Shown here in pieces: positions 16,214 to 25,131 of a stretch of DNA of 64,000 bases (positions are counted from its first letter, which is position 1; the number at the start of each line of letters is the position of its first letter). Location: assembly GCA_021155205.1 (NCBI GenBank), contig JAJNPS010000015.1:135820-199819 (forward strand), read 5' to 3'. Below the pieces are notes generated by a model. That model did no database searches. It worked only from the letters and a program-made list of their open reading frames with translations, and was not told the DNA's origin. Source of the stretch: Rhodobacterales bacterium (GTDB taxonomy: Bacteria > Pseudomonadota > Alphaproteobacteria > Rhodobacterales > Rhodobacteraceae). The position numbers and the translations under genes are program-made.

Positions 16214-17566
16214 TTACCAGCGCCGTTCAAACCTGCGGCGCAAAAAGATCGCGGTCAGGTTCATCACCAGAAGAAAGATCAAAAGCACGATGATCGCCCC
16301 CGACGACCGTTCGATAAAGGCGGGGTCGGCGCGCTGCGCCCAGCCGTAGACCTGCACCGGCAGCGCGGTCGCCGGGTCCAGAAAGCCCTCCACCGGGGGC
16401 GAAGGATAGTTGTCCACAAAGGCCACCATTCCGATCAGCAACAGCGGTGCCGTTTCGCCCAGTGCCGTCGCAAGGCCCAGGATCGTGCCGGTCAGGATAC
16501 CGGGTGCTGCCAGCGGCAGGACATGGTGGACGACCGTCTGCATCCGCGACGCCCCGACCCCCAGAGCCGCATCGCGGATCGACGGCGGCACCGCGCGGAT
16601 GGACGCCCGCGTCGCGATGATGATCGTGGGCAGCACCATCAGGCTGATGACCAGCGCCCCCACCAGCGACGACGACTGCGGCAGCCCCATGAAGTTGATG
16701 AACACCGCCAGCCCCAGGATGCCGAACACGATCGAGGGCACCGCGGCAAGGTTGGAAATGTTGACCTCGATCAGGTCGGTCCAGCGGTTCTTGGGCGCGA
16801 ACTCCTCCAGATAGATCGACGCCGCAACCCCCACCGGCACGCAAAAGACCAGCACCATCAGCATCATGTAGGCCGACCCGATGATCGCGACACCCAGACC
16901 AGCCGCTTCGGGGCGCTGGTCCGAGGCATCGGGATTGGTCAGGAAATCCCAGTTGAAGGCAAGGCTCAGCATCCCCGCCGTCCGCAACTGGTCGGCGATA
17001 ACCAGCTGTTCGGGGCTGATATTGCCGTCGCGCACCGCCGTCTGCTTGGTGACGCGCCCCTTGAGGTAGCCGTCGATCCGGCCCGCCGCCAGGACGGTGG
17101 CATCAATCGTGCGGCCCAGCACCGTGGGTTCGGCCAGCACCATCGCCCGCAGGTCGCCCGCCGCATCCTTGGAGATCAGCGCCGCCACGTCCTTGTCGCT
17201 GACTTCGCCGACATCAATCCCCTTGACCGCCAGCGTGTCCTTGAAGCCCTTGGCTAGAACCTTGGCATAGCTGACGGTGGTGATCTTCATCATTTCGGCG
17301 CGCAAACCATTGCCGTCGGGGTCCAGCACGGTCGCATCCAGCGTCACGGGAAAGGTCAGCTTGGCCTGACGAAAGGCCGACAGCCCGTCGGAAAAGATCG
17401 TCCACAGCATGACGAGCAACACGGCCAGGCTGACAACGATGGCCGCAAGGCCATAAAGTCGGAACCGTGTCTCGGCGGCGTTGCGGCGACGCATCCCGTC
17501 GCTGGCGACCAGGAGGGAGCCGGACACCCGGACCGGTGCGGCGGGGGCAGCGGCGGCATCGGTCAT
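16214..17566 (-). CDS. pstA: Phosphate ABC transporter permease PstA
   Basis: A 450-residue inner-membrane permease, long like other alphaproteobacterial PstA proteins, which carry an N-terminal extension. One membrane helix near residues 38-60 is followed by a ~150-residue periplasmic segment, then the usual MetI-like permease domain with the EAA loop around ASRMQTVVHHVLPLAAPGILTGTILGLATALGET. Its ATG overlaps the pstC stop by four bases. With PstC it forms the translocation channel for phosphate delivered by PstS. Confidence 0.95.
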   Translation of the reverse strand: MTDAAAAPAAPVRVSGSLLVASDGMRRRNAAETRFRLYGLAAIVVSLAVLLVMLWTIFSDGLSAFRQAKLTFPVTLDATVLDPDGNGLRAEMMKITTVSYAKVLAKGFKDTLAVKGIDVGEVSDKDVAALISKDAAGDLRAMVLAEPTVLGRTIDATVLAAGRIDGYLKGRVTKQTAVRDGNISPEQLVIADQLRTAGMLSLAFNWDFLTNPDASDQRPEAAGLGVAIIGSAYMMLMVLVFCVPVGVAASIYLEEFAPKNRWTDLIEVNISNLAAVPSIVFGILGLAVFINFMGLPQSSSLVGALVISLMVLPTIIIATRASIRAVPPSIRDAALGVGASRMQTVVHHVLPLAAPGILTGTILGLATALGETAPLLLIGMVAFVDNYPSPPVEGFLDPATALPVQVYGWAQRADPAFIERSSGAIIVLLIFLLVMNLTAIFLRRRFERRW

Positions 17567-19023
17567 TCGTACTGCTCCTTGTAGCGGCGCACGACATAAA
17601 GGGCGAGCACGTTCAGCCCCAGCGTGATGACGAAGAGCGTCATTCCCAGCGCAAAGGCGACCAGCGTTTCGGGGCTGGCGAAATCGGTGTCGCCGGTCAA
17701 CTGGCCCACGATCTTGACGGTCATCGTGGTCATCGCCTCGAACGGGTTCAGACTCAGCTTGGCCGCGGCCCCCGCCCCCATCGACACGATCATCGTCTCG
17801 CCGATGGCGCGGCTGGTGGCCAACAGCACCGCGCCCACGATCCCCGGCAGGGCGGCCGGCAGCACGACCTTGGAAATCGTTTCCGACCGGGTGGCGCCCA
17901 GGCCATAGGACCCGTCGCGCATGGATTGCGGCACCGCGTTGATGATGTCATCGGCCAGCGACGAGATGAACGGGATGTTCAGGATGCCGATCACGATCCC
18001 GGCGGTCATCACCGACGATCCCGAATTTCCCAGACCCAGAGGCTGCGCAAAGTAATCGCGCAGAAACGGTCCCACCGTCACCAGCGCAAACAGCCCGAAC
18101 ACCACCGTCGGGATGCCCGCGATCACCTCGATCAGCGGCTTGACCCAGGACCGCACGCGCGGGCCGGCATATTCGGCAAGATAGATGGCGGCAAACAGGC
18201 CCAGCGGCACCGCCACGACCATCGCGACAAAGGTGATGTAGAGCGTGCCCCACAACAGCGGGATGAAGCCGAGTTCTGACCCGCCGCGAAAGTTGGGCGA
18301 CCAGGTCAGGCCGAAAAAGAACTCGGTGGCCGGGTACTGGCGGAAAAAGTTCAGGCTTTCGGACAGCATCGACCAGATGATGCCAACGGTCGTCAGGATG
18401 GCGATGGACGACGCCGCAATCAGCACGCCCATCACCACCGCCTCGACACGGTTGCGGGCACGGAAATCGGGGCTGGCGTGGCGCAGCGCCCAGATCAGCC
18501 CCAAAACCGCCACGCCCGGCACCGCGATCATGCGCCAGAAGGCGCCCGTCGCGGCCACCTTGCGGTACTGCTGCGACGCCGACAGCACCTCGGGCGCGAT
18601 GTCCGATCCCAGCGCCACACCCGCGCCGGCCAGCGTCGCGCGCAGGGCGACCGGATCGGCACCGATCATGCGGGCCTCTGGCTCGGTCATCGCACCCGAA
18701 GCCACCGCAACGTCGATCCCGGCGGCAATGCGGCGCATGTCCGACATCGCCAGTTCGCGCGCGGCGGGGTCGGCCACCGTGGCGGCGGGCAGCATCGGGG
18801 CGACGCTGCGCTCGATCACGACGGGCTGGATCACGACCCACAGGCACAGCACCGCAAACCCCGGCAGCAGCGCCAAGAGCGCACCATACCAGCCGTAATA
18901 TCCCGGCAGCGAATGCAGGTTGCGGATGTCGCCGCCCGCCCGGCCCATCGCACGTCCCCGTGCCAGCACAAAACCCGCCGCACCCAGACCCAGAAGGACA
19001 ACCAGCAAGAGCAGAACGGACAT
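17563..19023 (-). CDS. pstC: Phosphate ABC transporter permease PstC
   Basis: A 486-residue permease. The start at MSVLLLLVVLLGLG was chosen because it opens directly into the first membrane helix; the frame extends to 19080 without a better site. A periplasmic insertion of about 130 residues precedes the MetI-like domain, an arrangement typical of alphaproteobacterial PstC. The EAA-type loop reads GATRSETISKVVLPAALPGIVGAVLLATSRAIGET. It partners with PstA. Confidence 0.95.
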   Translation of the reverse strand: MSVLLLLVVLLGLGAAGFVLARGRAMGRAGGDIRNLHSLPGYYGWYGALLALLPGFAVLCLWVVIQPVVIERSVAPMLPAATVADPAARELAMSDMRRIAAGIDVAVASGAMTEPEARMIGADPVALRATLAGAGVALGSDIAPEVLSASQQYRKVAATGAFWRMIAVPGVAVLGLIWALRHASPDFRARNRVEAVVMGVLIAASSIAILTTVGIIWSMLSESLNFFRQYPATEFFFGLTWSPNFRGGSELGFIPLLWGTLYITFVAMVVAVPLGLFAAIYLAEYAGPRVRSWVKPLIEVIAGIPTVVFGLFALVTVGPFLRDYFAQPLGLGNSGSSVMTAGIVIGILNIPFISSLADDIINAVPQSMRDGSYGLGATRSETISKVVLPAALPGIVGAVLLATSRAIGETMIVSMGAGAAAKLSLNPFEAMTTMTVKIVGQLTGDTDFASPETLVAFALGMTLFVITLGLNVLALYVVRRYKEQYE

Positions 19024-19122
19024 GGGGCACACGCTTTCCGTCAGGGAGGTGTGGCGGGGGCCGGCCCGGCCCCCGCCCATGTGGTCGCGCGGCAGGACCG
19101 GCCCGCCGCGCCAAAGGTCAGG

Positions 19123-20175
19123 TCACTGCAGCGGGCCCATCGGGGTTTCCGCCGCGACCGCCGCCTGCGTTGCGGCCAGTTCGGGGTCCGACACCAGCCC
19201 ATAGGCCGCCAGCGGGCCGTCGGGACCGGCCATCTCGTCCGACACGAAAAACTCGATATACTCTTTCAGGCCGGGGATGACGCCGATATGCGCCTTTTTC
19301 ACGTAGAAGTAGAGCGGCCGCGACACGGGGTATTCGCCCTTGGCGATGGACTGGGTCGACGGCACGATCCCGTTCATCGTCGCCACGCGCAACTTGTCGG
19401 TGTTGTTTTCATAAAACGACAGCCCGAACACGCCGATGGCGGTCTTGTCGGCATCGAGGCGCGCCAGCGTCTCGGTATAGTCGCCGTCGATGTCGACCGA
19501 CTTTCCGTCGGTGCGCAGTTCCATGCAGGATTTTTCGGCGGCCGACTTCTTTGCCTTGTCATCTGCCCCCTGGGCGCTGGCCAGGAACAGGTCATAGGCG
19601 CCGGTCGCCTTGCAGCCTTCGACGATGACCTTGGTGTCGAACACTTCGCGCGTGCCGTGCTTGGTGCCGGGGACAAAGGCCAGGATCGGTTGCGCCGGCA
19701 GGCTGGCATCCACATCCGACCAGTTGGCGGCCGTGTTGTCGGCAATTGCGCCGCCCTTGGCGACCTTGGCCGCCAGCGCGCCATAGACAAAGGCCGGGGT
19801 CAGCGCGAATTCCGGACCATCCACGGCCGAGGCAAAGACGATGCCGTCATAGCCGATCCGCACTTCCATGATCTCGTTCACGCCATTGGCCTTGCACAGG
19901 TCGATGTCGGATTGTGCGATGCGGCTGGACGAATTGGCGATGTCGACGGTGTTTTCACCCACGCCCTCGCACAGCTTCTTGCGGCCCGCACCCGAACCGC
20001 CGCCCTCGATGACGGGGGTGGGAAAGTCAAAGTTTTCGCCAAAGGCTTCGGCGACGATCGTGGCATAGGGCAGCACGGTGGACGACCCGGTGACTTGAAC
20101 CTGTTCACGGGCATTGGCAAACGTCCCCGCAGCCACCATGGCGAGCGCAGAGACGGTGAATTTCACAGCTTTCAT
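19123..20175 (-). CDS. pstS: Phosphate-binding protein PstS
   Basis: A 350-residue periplasmic binding protein. A signal peptide of about 22 residues ends in FANA before REQVQVTGSSTVLPYA, whose GSSTV loop is the classical phosphate-binding start. The second phosphate motif is in EGGGSGAGRKKLCEGVGENTVDIANSSR-like sequence. GGAGTG lies ahead of the ATG at 20175. First gene of pstSCAB-phoU-phoB; a Pho box and -10 element lie 80-100 bp upstream. Confidence 0.96.
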   Translation of the reverse strand: MKAVKFTVSALAMVAAGTFANAREQVQVTGSSTVLPYATIVAEAFGENFDFPTPVIEGGGSGAGRKKLCEGVGENTVDIANSSSRIAQSDIDLCKANGVNEIMEVRIGYDGIVFASAVDGPEFALTPAFVYGALAAKVAKGGAIADNTAANWSDVDASLPAQPILAFVPGTKHGTREVFDTKVIVEGCKATGAYDLFLASAQGADDKAKKSAAEKSCMELRTDGKSVDIDGDYTETLARLDADKTAIGVFGLSFYENNTDKLRVATMNGIVPSTQSIAKGEYPVSRPLYFYVKKAHIGVIPGLKEYIEFFVSDEMAGPDGPLAAYGLVSDPELAATQAAVAAETPMGPLQ

Positions 20176-20255
20176 GGAACACTCCTATCCGAAAGGGGCC
20201 GAACGAGTCGGCCACGACGGTGAATTAGGGTCGCCGGATGACACATAAGTATAAT

Positions 20256-20277
20256 ATTTGTAACAAAACGATGACAT
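20256..20277 (-). promoter_or_regulatory. Pho box upstream of pstS
   Basis: Read leftward this is ATGTCAT, four bases, TTGTTAC, four bases: two 7-bp half sites in 11-bp register, as in PhoB operators (CTGTCAT consensus). A TATACT -10 hexamer follows about ten bases later, so the box replaces the -35 element as in known PhoB promoters. Confidence 0.75.
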
Positions 20278-20370
20278 GCGCCCGGCGATGACCAGATTTT
20301 CACGCGCTCCCGACAGGCTGACAACGCATATAGGACGGGCGCGCAGCCGCAGGGTGAGGGGATGAAAAAC

Positions 20371-21543
20371 CTAGGCGGCGGCGATGGCCGCGACGAACCG
20401 CGCCACCTCGTCTTCGGAATTGTAGGCATGGACCGATGCGCGGACCATGTCGGGCAATCCCCGCGCGGCAAAGTCCAGGGGCGCCCAATGCGCGCGCGAC
20501 ACCGATGTGTTGATGCCCTGACCGTGCAGCCGCGCCGACAGCGCGCCGGATGCGATCCCGTCCTTGGAAAAGGTCACGATGCCGCCCTGGCGCAGCCCCT
20601 GGTCATGCACCGTAACACCCGCCAACCCCTTCAACCCGTGGCGCAATTCTGCCGCAAGGCCGACCAGCCGCGCCTCGATATCCGCCATGCCCAGACGCAG
20701 CGCATAGTCCACCGCCGCCGCCAGCCCTGCCTTTCCGGCATAGTTCTGCTCGAACGCCTCGAAGCGCCGCGCGCCCGGTTGCCACTTGATCCGGTCGCCA
20801 TCAACCGCCGCCGAATGCCCGTCCACAAAGGGCGGATCCATCAGGTCCATGGCAGCATTGCGCACATAAAGAACGCCCGTCCCGCGCGGACCGCGCAGGA
20901 ACTTGCGCCCGGTCCCGGTCAGGAAATCGCACCCGATCTCGTCCACGTTCACGACGACCTGCCCAAGGCTCTGGCAGGCATCCAGCAGGAACGGCACCCC
21001 CGCCGCGCGCGCCACGCGACCGATCTCGGCCACCGGCTGCACGATGCCCCCCTGGGTCGGGATATGTGACACCGAGACTAACCTTGTCCGCGCCCCGATC
21101 ATCGCGGCCAGCGCCGCCACATCCATCTGTCCATGGGCATCCGACGGGCATTGGCTGATCACGATGCCCCGCCGCTCGGCCATCTGCATCAGCGCCAGGG
21201 TGTTCGAGACATAATCCGACACATGGATGATGACCTCGTCCCCCGCCTGCCAGCGCAGGCCATAAAGCACCATGTCCCAGGCCCGGGTGGCACTTTCCTG
21301 ATAGGCGATCTCGCCCGGTTCGGCGCCGATCAGGCGGGCAAAGGCGGCATAGAACCGGTCCAGGACAAGCTGATTCTGCGCCCCGGCCTCATATCCGCCC
21401 ATGCGCCGTTCATCGTCCAGATAGCGCGTCATGGTCTGGAACACCGGCTCCGGCATCAGCGACGCCCCGGCATTGTTGAAATGCAGGACATCCCGGCAGG
21501 CCGGCGCTTCGGCGCGCAGACGGGTCACGGTTTCGGGGGTCAT
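20371..21543 (-). CDS. Class V aminotransferase family protein
   Basis: A 390-residue PLP enzyme of the cysteine desulfurase/isopenicillin N epimerase superfamily. Start at MTPETVTRLRAEAP (21543), preceded by GGGAG. Landmarks are HFNNAGASLMPEPV, the ESATRAW cofactor-phosphate loop, the aspartate in VPFLLDACQSLGQ and the lysine in GTGRKFLRGPRGTGVLYV. No nearby iron-sulfur assembly genes support a cysteine desulfurase role, so the substrate is unknown. It lies between pstS and a lipoprotein gene, all leftward. Confidence 0.85.
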   Translation of the reverse strand: MTPETVTRLRAEAPACRDVLHFNNAGASLMPEPVFQTMTRYLDDERRMGGYEAGAQNQLVLDRFYAAFARLIGAEPGEIAYQESATRAWDMVLYGLRWQAGDEVIIHVSDYVSNTLALMQMAERRGIVISQCPSDAHGQMDVAALAAMIGARTRLVSVSHIPTQGGIVQPVAEIGRVARAAGVPFLLDACQSLGQVVVNVDEIGCDFLTGTGRKFLRGPRGTGVLYVRNAAMDLMDPPFVDGHSAAVDGDRIKWQPGARRFEAFEQNYAGKAGLAAAVDYALRLGMADIEARLVGLAAELRHGLKGLAGVTVHDQGLRQGGIVTFSKDGIASGALSARLHGQGINTSVSRAHWAPLDFAARGLPDMVRASVHAYNSEDEVARFVAAIAAA

Positions 21544-21600
21544 CGGGTCACTCCCTGGCAATCCGGTCAGGAGCGTCGGGCCACGGCACCGTCACCCCAG

Positions 21601-22092
21601 TCAGTTGGCGAAAACGGTCACTTCGGGCAGGTCGGTCAGGCTCAGTTTCAGCGCGCGGAACGCGGCCAGCGACATGAGCGCGCCACCCTCGCCCGGCAAC
21701 AGGTCCACGGCGACCGACTTGCCGCCTGCGGTGACGACGCGGCCCTTGGCGGGTGCCGCCACCAGCGTGGATTTCAGCCAGAACCCCTGTTCGGTCACAG
21801 GCCCCAGCCCGACCACCACGCGGCCGACCTCGCGTTCCGTCCCGGCAGTCGGGGCGGCCATGGCGGCGGCACGTTCGGCGTCGGTCGTCTGGTCCAGCAC
21901 CTCGGGCGTCTGCGCCCCTGCCGCGCCCGGCAGGGCGGTGGTCTCGACCGGCGGGGCGATTTCGGTGGCGCTTGGCGCGCCGGAAATGCCCGGCTGGGGG
22001 TTGCTGTCGGGCACAGCGCGAAAGCGGTCCATCAGACCGCAGCCCGACAATCCGAAGGCTGCGACGAGAAGAAGCGGGGAATACCTGTTCAT
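21601..22092 (-). CDS. Putative lipoprotein of unknown function
   Basis: A 163-residue protein with a lipobox LSGC about residue 18 (signal MNRYSPLLLVAAFGLSGCG), so probably lipidated and membrane-anchored. A Pro/Ala/Thr-rich stretch (about 30-90) leads to a small C-terminal domain containing GRVVVGLGPVTEQGFWLKSTLV and a Gly-rich loop. Similar proteins are common in Rhodobacterales and are sometimes mislabelled galactarate dehydratase; nothing here supports an enzyme. Divergent from moaA. Confidence 0.75.
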   Translation of the reverse strand: MNRYSPLLLVAAFGLSGCGLMDRFRAVPDSNPQPGISGAPSATEIAPPVETTALPGAAGAQTPEVLDQTTDAERAAAMAAPTAGTEREVGRVVVGLGPVTEQGFWLKSTLVAAPAKGRVVTAGGKSVAVDLLPGEGGALMSLAAFRALKLSLTDLPEVTVFAN

Positions 22093-22178
22093 GACCCCGA
22101 GTCTAGGTGCCCCGCCCGCGCCTTGCAATCACGGAGTTCTTTCTTGTGCCGACCCTGCCAGTTTCCTACTCTTGCGGC

Positions 22179-23195
22179 ATGACCGTGATGCCCCTGCCCG
22201 CCCTTGTCGATCCCTTTGCCCGCGCGATCAGCTATCTGCGCGTTTCGGTCACGGACCGCTGCGATTTTCGCTGCGTCTACTGCATGTCCGAAAACATGAC
22301 CTTCCTGCCCAAGGCCGACCTTCTGACGCTGGAAGAGCTGGACCGCCTGTGTTCGGCCTTTGTGCGCCTTGGCGTGCGCAAGCTGCGCATCACGGGGGGC
22401 GAGCCTCTGGTGCGCAAGGGCATCATGACCTTTTTCCGCGCGATGTCGCGGCATCTGGACAGCGGCGCGCTGGACGAACTGACGCTGACCACCAACGGCT
22501 CGCAACTGGCGAAACATGCGGCGGAGCTTGCCGATTGCGGCGTTCGCCGGGTCAATGTGTCGCTGGACACGCTGGACGCGGACAAGTTTTCGCGGATCAC
22601 CCGCTGGGGACGCCTGGATCAGGTTCTGGACGGGATCCGCGCGGCGCGCGCGGCCGGACTGGCGATCAAGATCAACGCCGTGGCGCTGAAAGGCGTGAAC
22701 GAGGATGAACTTTTCCCGCTGGTCGACTGGTGCGCCGCCGAAAGCCACGACCTGACCTTCATCGAGGTCATGCCGATGGGCGACATGGGCGGGGCCGACC
22801 GCCTTGACCAGTTCTGGTCGCTGAAAGACCTGCGCGCGCGCCTTGCCGAGCGGCATGACATTATCGACCTGCCCGACCGCACCGGCGGCCCCGCACGCTA
22901 TGTCCGGCTGGCGGAGACCGGGCAGAAAATCGGCTTCATCACGCCCCTGTCCCACAATTTCTGCGAGTCGTGCAACCGTGTGCGGCTGACCTGCACGGGG
23001 GAGTTGTACATGTGCCTGGGCCAAGAGGACATGGCCGACCTGCGCGCACCGCTGCGCACCAGCACCGACGATGCCGCGCTGCAGGCCGCGATCCGCCGCG
23101 CCATTGCCCGGAAACCAAAGGGGCACGATTTCGACTACAGCCGTCAGGCCGTCGCGGGACAAGTCACACGCCACATGAGCCACACCGGCGGCTGA
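22179..23195 (+). CDS. moaA: GTP 3',8-cyclase MoaA (molybdopterin)
   Basis: A 338-residue radical SAM enzyme converting GTP to 3',8-cyclo-GTP in molybdenum cofactor synthesis. The SAM cluster motif uses C28, C32 and C35 (CDFRCVYCM). GGEPLV follows. The C-terminal second cluster is in CESCNRVRLTCTG, and the chain ends in the Gly-Gly typical of MoaA. Start taken at MTVMPLPALVDP; the frame extends upstream but only into the lipoprotein promoter region. Its partners moaC and moeA lie 13 kb away in the trp cluster. Confidence 0.96.
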   Translation: MTVMPLPALVDPFARAISYLRVSVTDRCDFRCVYCMSENMTFLPKADLLTLEELDRLCSAFVRLGVRKLRITGGEPLVRKGIMTFFRAMSRHLDSGALDELTLTTNGSQLAKHAAELADCGVRRVNVSLDTLDADKFSRITRWGRLDQVLDGIRAARAAGLAIKINAVALKGVNEDELFPLVDWCAAESHDLTFIEVMPMGDMGGADRLDQFWSLKDLRARLAERHDIIDLPDRTGGPARYVRLAETGQKIGFITPLSHNFCESCNRVRLTCTGELYMCLGQEDMADLRAPLRTSTDDAALQAAIRRAIARKPKGHDFDYSRQAVAGQVTRHMSHTGG

Positions 23196-23210
23196 TCCGT
23201 TTCTTGCGGC

Positions 23211-23287
23211 TGGTCGGGGCGAGAAGATTCGAACTTCCGACCTACGGTACCCAAAACCGTCGCGCTACCAGACTGCGCTACGCCCCG
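23211..23287 (-). tRNA. tRNA-Pro (anticodon UGG)
   Basis: Leftward, acceptor arms CGGGGCG and CGCCCCG enclose a D-arm with GCGCAGTCTGGTAGCGC. The anticodon loop TTTGGGT gives UGG, and the T-arm has GGAAGTTCGAATCTTC. Discriminator A and an encoded CCA complete a 77-base tRNA. Confidence 0.97.
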
Positions 23288-23327
23288 ACCGGGGTTCCTT
23301 ACCTGCATGGCCGCGCAAAGAAAAGAC

Positions 23328-23807
23328 CTACCCTTCGCAGGGCCAGGCCGCATCCGCACCGACTGCCGGATGGCGCAGTTCCGCGCCTTCGGCAATCCCG
23401 AGGCGTTTGGCCAGCCCGCCGTTGATTTCCAGCACGAACTCCACCCCCTCGCCGCCGTCGATCGGGGTCAGATCGCCCGGCACCGCATTCGATTGCACGC
23501 GCGTCACCTTGCCGGTGCCGTCGGCAAAGATCATGTCGAGCGGGATCAGCGTGTTCTTCATCCAGAAGCTGGCGCGGCGGGGGGATTCATAGACGAACAG
23601 CATCCCCGCCGACATCGGCAACTTTTCGCGGAACATCAGCCCCTGAGCGCGTTCCTTGACATCATCGGCGACCTCAACCGCAAAGCTGGCCTTGCCGCCG
23701 TCCCAGCGCAATTCGACCCGGTCCGCACTGCAGACCTGCCCCAGCGCGGGCGCCATTGAAAAAACCAGGGCGATCAGCCCTCCTGTTGCCGCGCCGCCGC
23801 TTCCCAT
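23328..23807 (-). CDS. DUF192 secreted protein
   Basis: A 159-residue protein starting MGSGGAATGG with a signal peptide ending near ALGQ. The DUF192 core is recognisable: AQGLMFREKLPMSAGMLFVYESPRRASFWMKNT, then LDMIFADGTGKV and ending LEINGGLAKRLGI. The family is periplasmic with unknown function. The ORF overlaps the end of the upstream cold-shock gene by 34 bases, implying coupled translation. Confidence 0.85.
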   Translation of the reverse strand: MGSGGAATGGLIALVFSMAPALGQVCSADRVELRWDGGKASFAVEVADDVKERAQGLMFREKLPMSAGMLFVYESPRRASFWMKNTLIPLDMIFADGTGKVTRVQSNAVPGDLTPIDGGEGVEFVLEINGGLAKRLGIAEGAELRHPAVGADAAWPCEG

Positions 23808-24310
23808 GAGACCACCTGCACTGCCATGCGACCGCGTTTGCCGTCGACCACCTTCAGTGATACTGCCTCGCCTGCCTGCAGGTCGGCAAGCCCGGATGCG
23901 CGCAAAACCTCGATATGCAGGAACACATCTTCGTTGCGCCCGAATATATTGGCAAAGCCGAACCCCTTGCCCTTGTCGAACCATTTGACCCGCGCGGGCA
24001 AAAGGGGCAGCGCCGCAAGCTCGGCGGTGCCGGGCTGGTTCTCTTCTTCGCCCAAGGGAAAACTGCCCGTGGCCGGGGGGGCGATCTCTTCCACGGACAC
24101 GGCCTGCACGCCGCGCTGGGTCATCTGGACCCGCACGACGATGCCGGCCCCGTCGGCGACCGAACTCTGCCCGAAATTGCGCAAAACGTTGGCATGCAGC
24201 AGGATGTCGGCCCCGCCTTCATCCGCCACGATAAAGCCGAAACCCTTGGCCGGATCGAACCATTTGACATGACCGCGCACGACCTGCGTGGCCTTTTCTT
24301 CGTCTTCCAT
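23774..24310 (-). CDS. Double cold-shock domain protein
   Basis: A 178-residue protein with two cold-shock domains: about residues 10-72 (VKWFDPAKGFGFIVAD) and 110-172 (VKWFDKGKGFGFANIF with EDVFLHIEVL). Both RNP-like motifs are present. The linker is acidic and Pro-rich. Tandem CSD proteins of this size are characteristic of alphaproteobacteria and act as RNA/ssDNA-binding chaperones. Start at MEDEEKATQ; the frame continues upstream without a clear site. Coupled to the DUF192 gene. Confidence 0.9.
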   Translation of the reverse strand: MEDEEKATQVVRGHVKWFDPAKGFGFIVADEGGADILLHANVLRNFGQSSVADGAGIVVRVQMTQRGVQAVSVEEIAPPATGSFPLGEEENQPGTAELAALPLLPARVKWFDKGKGFGFANIFGRNEDVFLHIEVLRASGLADLQAGEAVSLKVVDGKRGRMAVQVVSWEAAARQQEG

Positions 24311-24427
24311 GTCGCGAGCCACTTCCCCAGAACAAGCCCTAGCGCCAAGTCTTGCCGCGTTTTGGCCGTCGCCTTCAAGCAAAAAACGCACTTGTTTTTG
24401 GCATGCTTACCCCGGCAGGAACGGGGA

Positions 24428-25030
24428 CTAGGGGTTCAGCCGATCGATTTGCCAGCTGGCACCAAAATCCGGACGCCGCCACCGGAAACGGTCATGCAAC
24501 CTGAAGGCGCCATCGGCCCAGAACTCGATTTCCAGGGGCGTGATCCGGATTCCGCCCCAAAAAGGTGGCCGCGCGGGATTCAAACCGTGTTGGGCCGTCG
24601 CTTTCGCCACTTCGGCGACCAGAACGCCGCGCGAGGCAAGCGGCGCGGACTGCTGCGAGGCCCAGGCCCCCAGGCGCGATTTCAGGCTGCGACTGGCGAA
24701 ATAGACATCCGCCTGCGGTCCGTTCTCGCGGCTTGTCAGCCCGCGCACCCGAATTTGGCGACGCAGCGACTTCCAGTGCAGCACGAACGCCGCCTTGCCG
24801 GTTGCGGCGATTTCCTGCCCCTTGGCCGACCCGTAATTGGTGAAAAACACGAACGCTGATTCCTCGATCTCCTTCAGCAGCACCATCCGCGCATTGGGCA
24901 TGCCGTGCGCATCGACCGTCGCCAGCGCGATCGCGTTGGGGTCGTTCGGCTCTGACTTCTCGGCCTCGGCCAGCCAGGCGCGCGCGATCTGAAAAGGATT
25001 GTCCCCCGCAAAAATTCCGTCCCTGTCCAT
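24428..25030 (-). CDS. pdxH: Pyridoxamine 5'-phosphate oxidase
   Basis: A 200-residue FMN enzyme oxidising pyridoxamine/pyridoxine phosphate to PLP. Family blocks are ALATVDAHGMPNARMVLLKEI, FVFFTNYGSAKGQEI, FVLHWKSLRRQIRVRG, and the C-terminal signature ending WRRPDFGASWQIDRLNP. Start at MDRDGIFAGDNPF. Divergent from fabI; a 9-bp hairpin lies in the shared promoter region. Confidence 0.94.
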   Translation of the reverse strand: MDRDGIFAGDNPFQIARAWLAEAEKSEPNDPNAIALATVDAHGMPNARMVLLKEIEESAFVFFTNYGSAKGQEIAATGKAAFVLHWKSLRRQIRVRGLTSRENGPQADVYFASRSLKSRLGAWASQQSAPLASRGVLVAEVAKATAQHGLNPARPPFWGGIRITPLEIEFWADGAFRLHDRFRWRRPDFGASWQIDRLNP

Positions 25031-25056
25031 CGCGTCCCTGTCCTTCCGGGCCTCGC

Positions 25057-25080
25057 GGGGCCGCACCTTGATGCGGCCCC
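25057..25080. other. GC-rich hairpin in the pdxH-fabI intergenic region
   Basis: GGGGCCGCA and TGCGGCCCC form a perfect 9-bp stem around a 6-base loop. It lies in the 5' leader of pdxH (leftward) and upstream of fabI. It could be a transcript-stabilising or protein-binding element; no T tract supports a terminator. Confidence 0.4.
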
Positions 25081-25131
25081 GCTTCTCGCCTACACGTTCC
25101 ATGGACGGACAGGGTGGGCGGGGGAAGCGGA

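Noticed and set aside
25057..25080. Hairpin as a riboswitch or terminator of pdxH
   Set aside because: Only a simple stem, without a T tract or conserved aptamer features.
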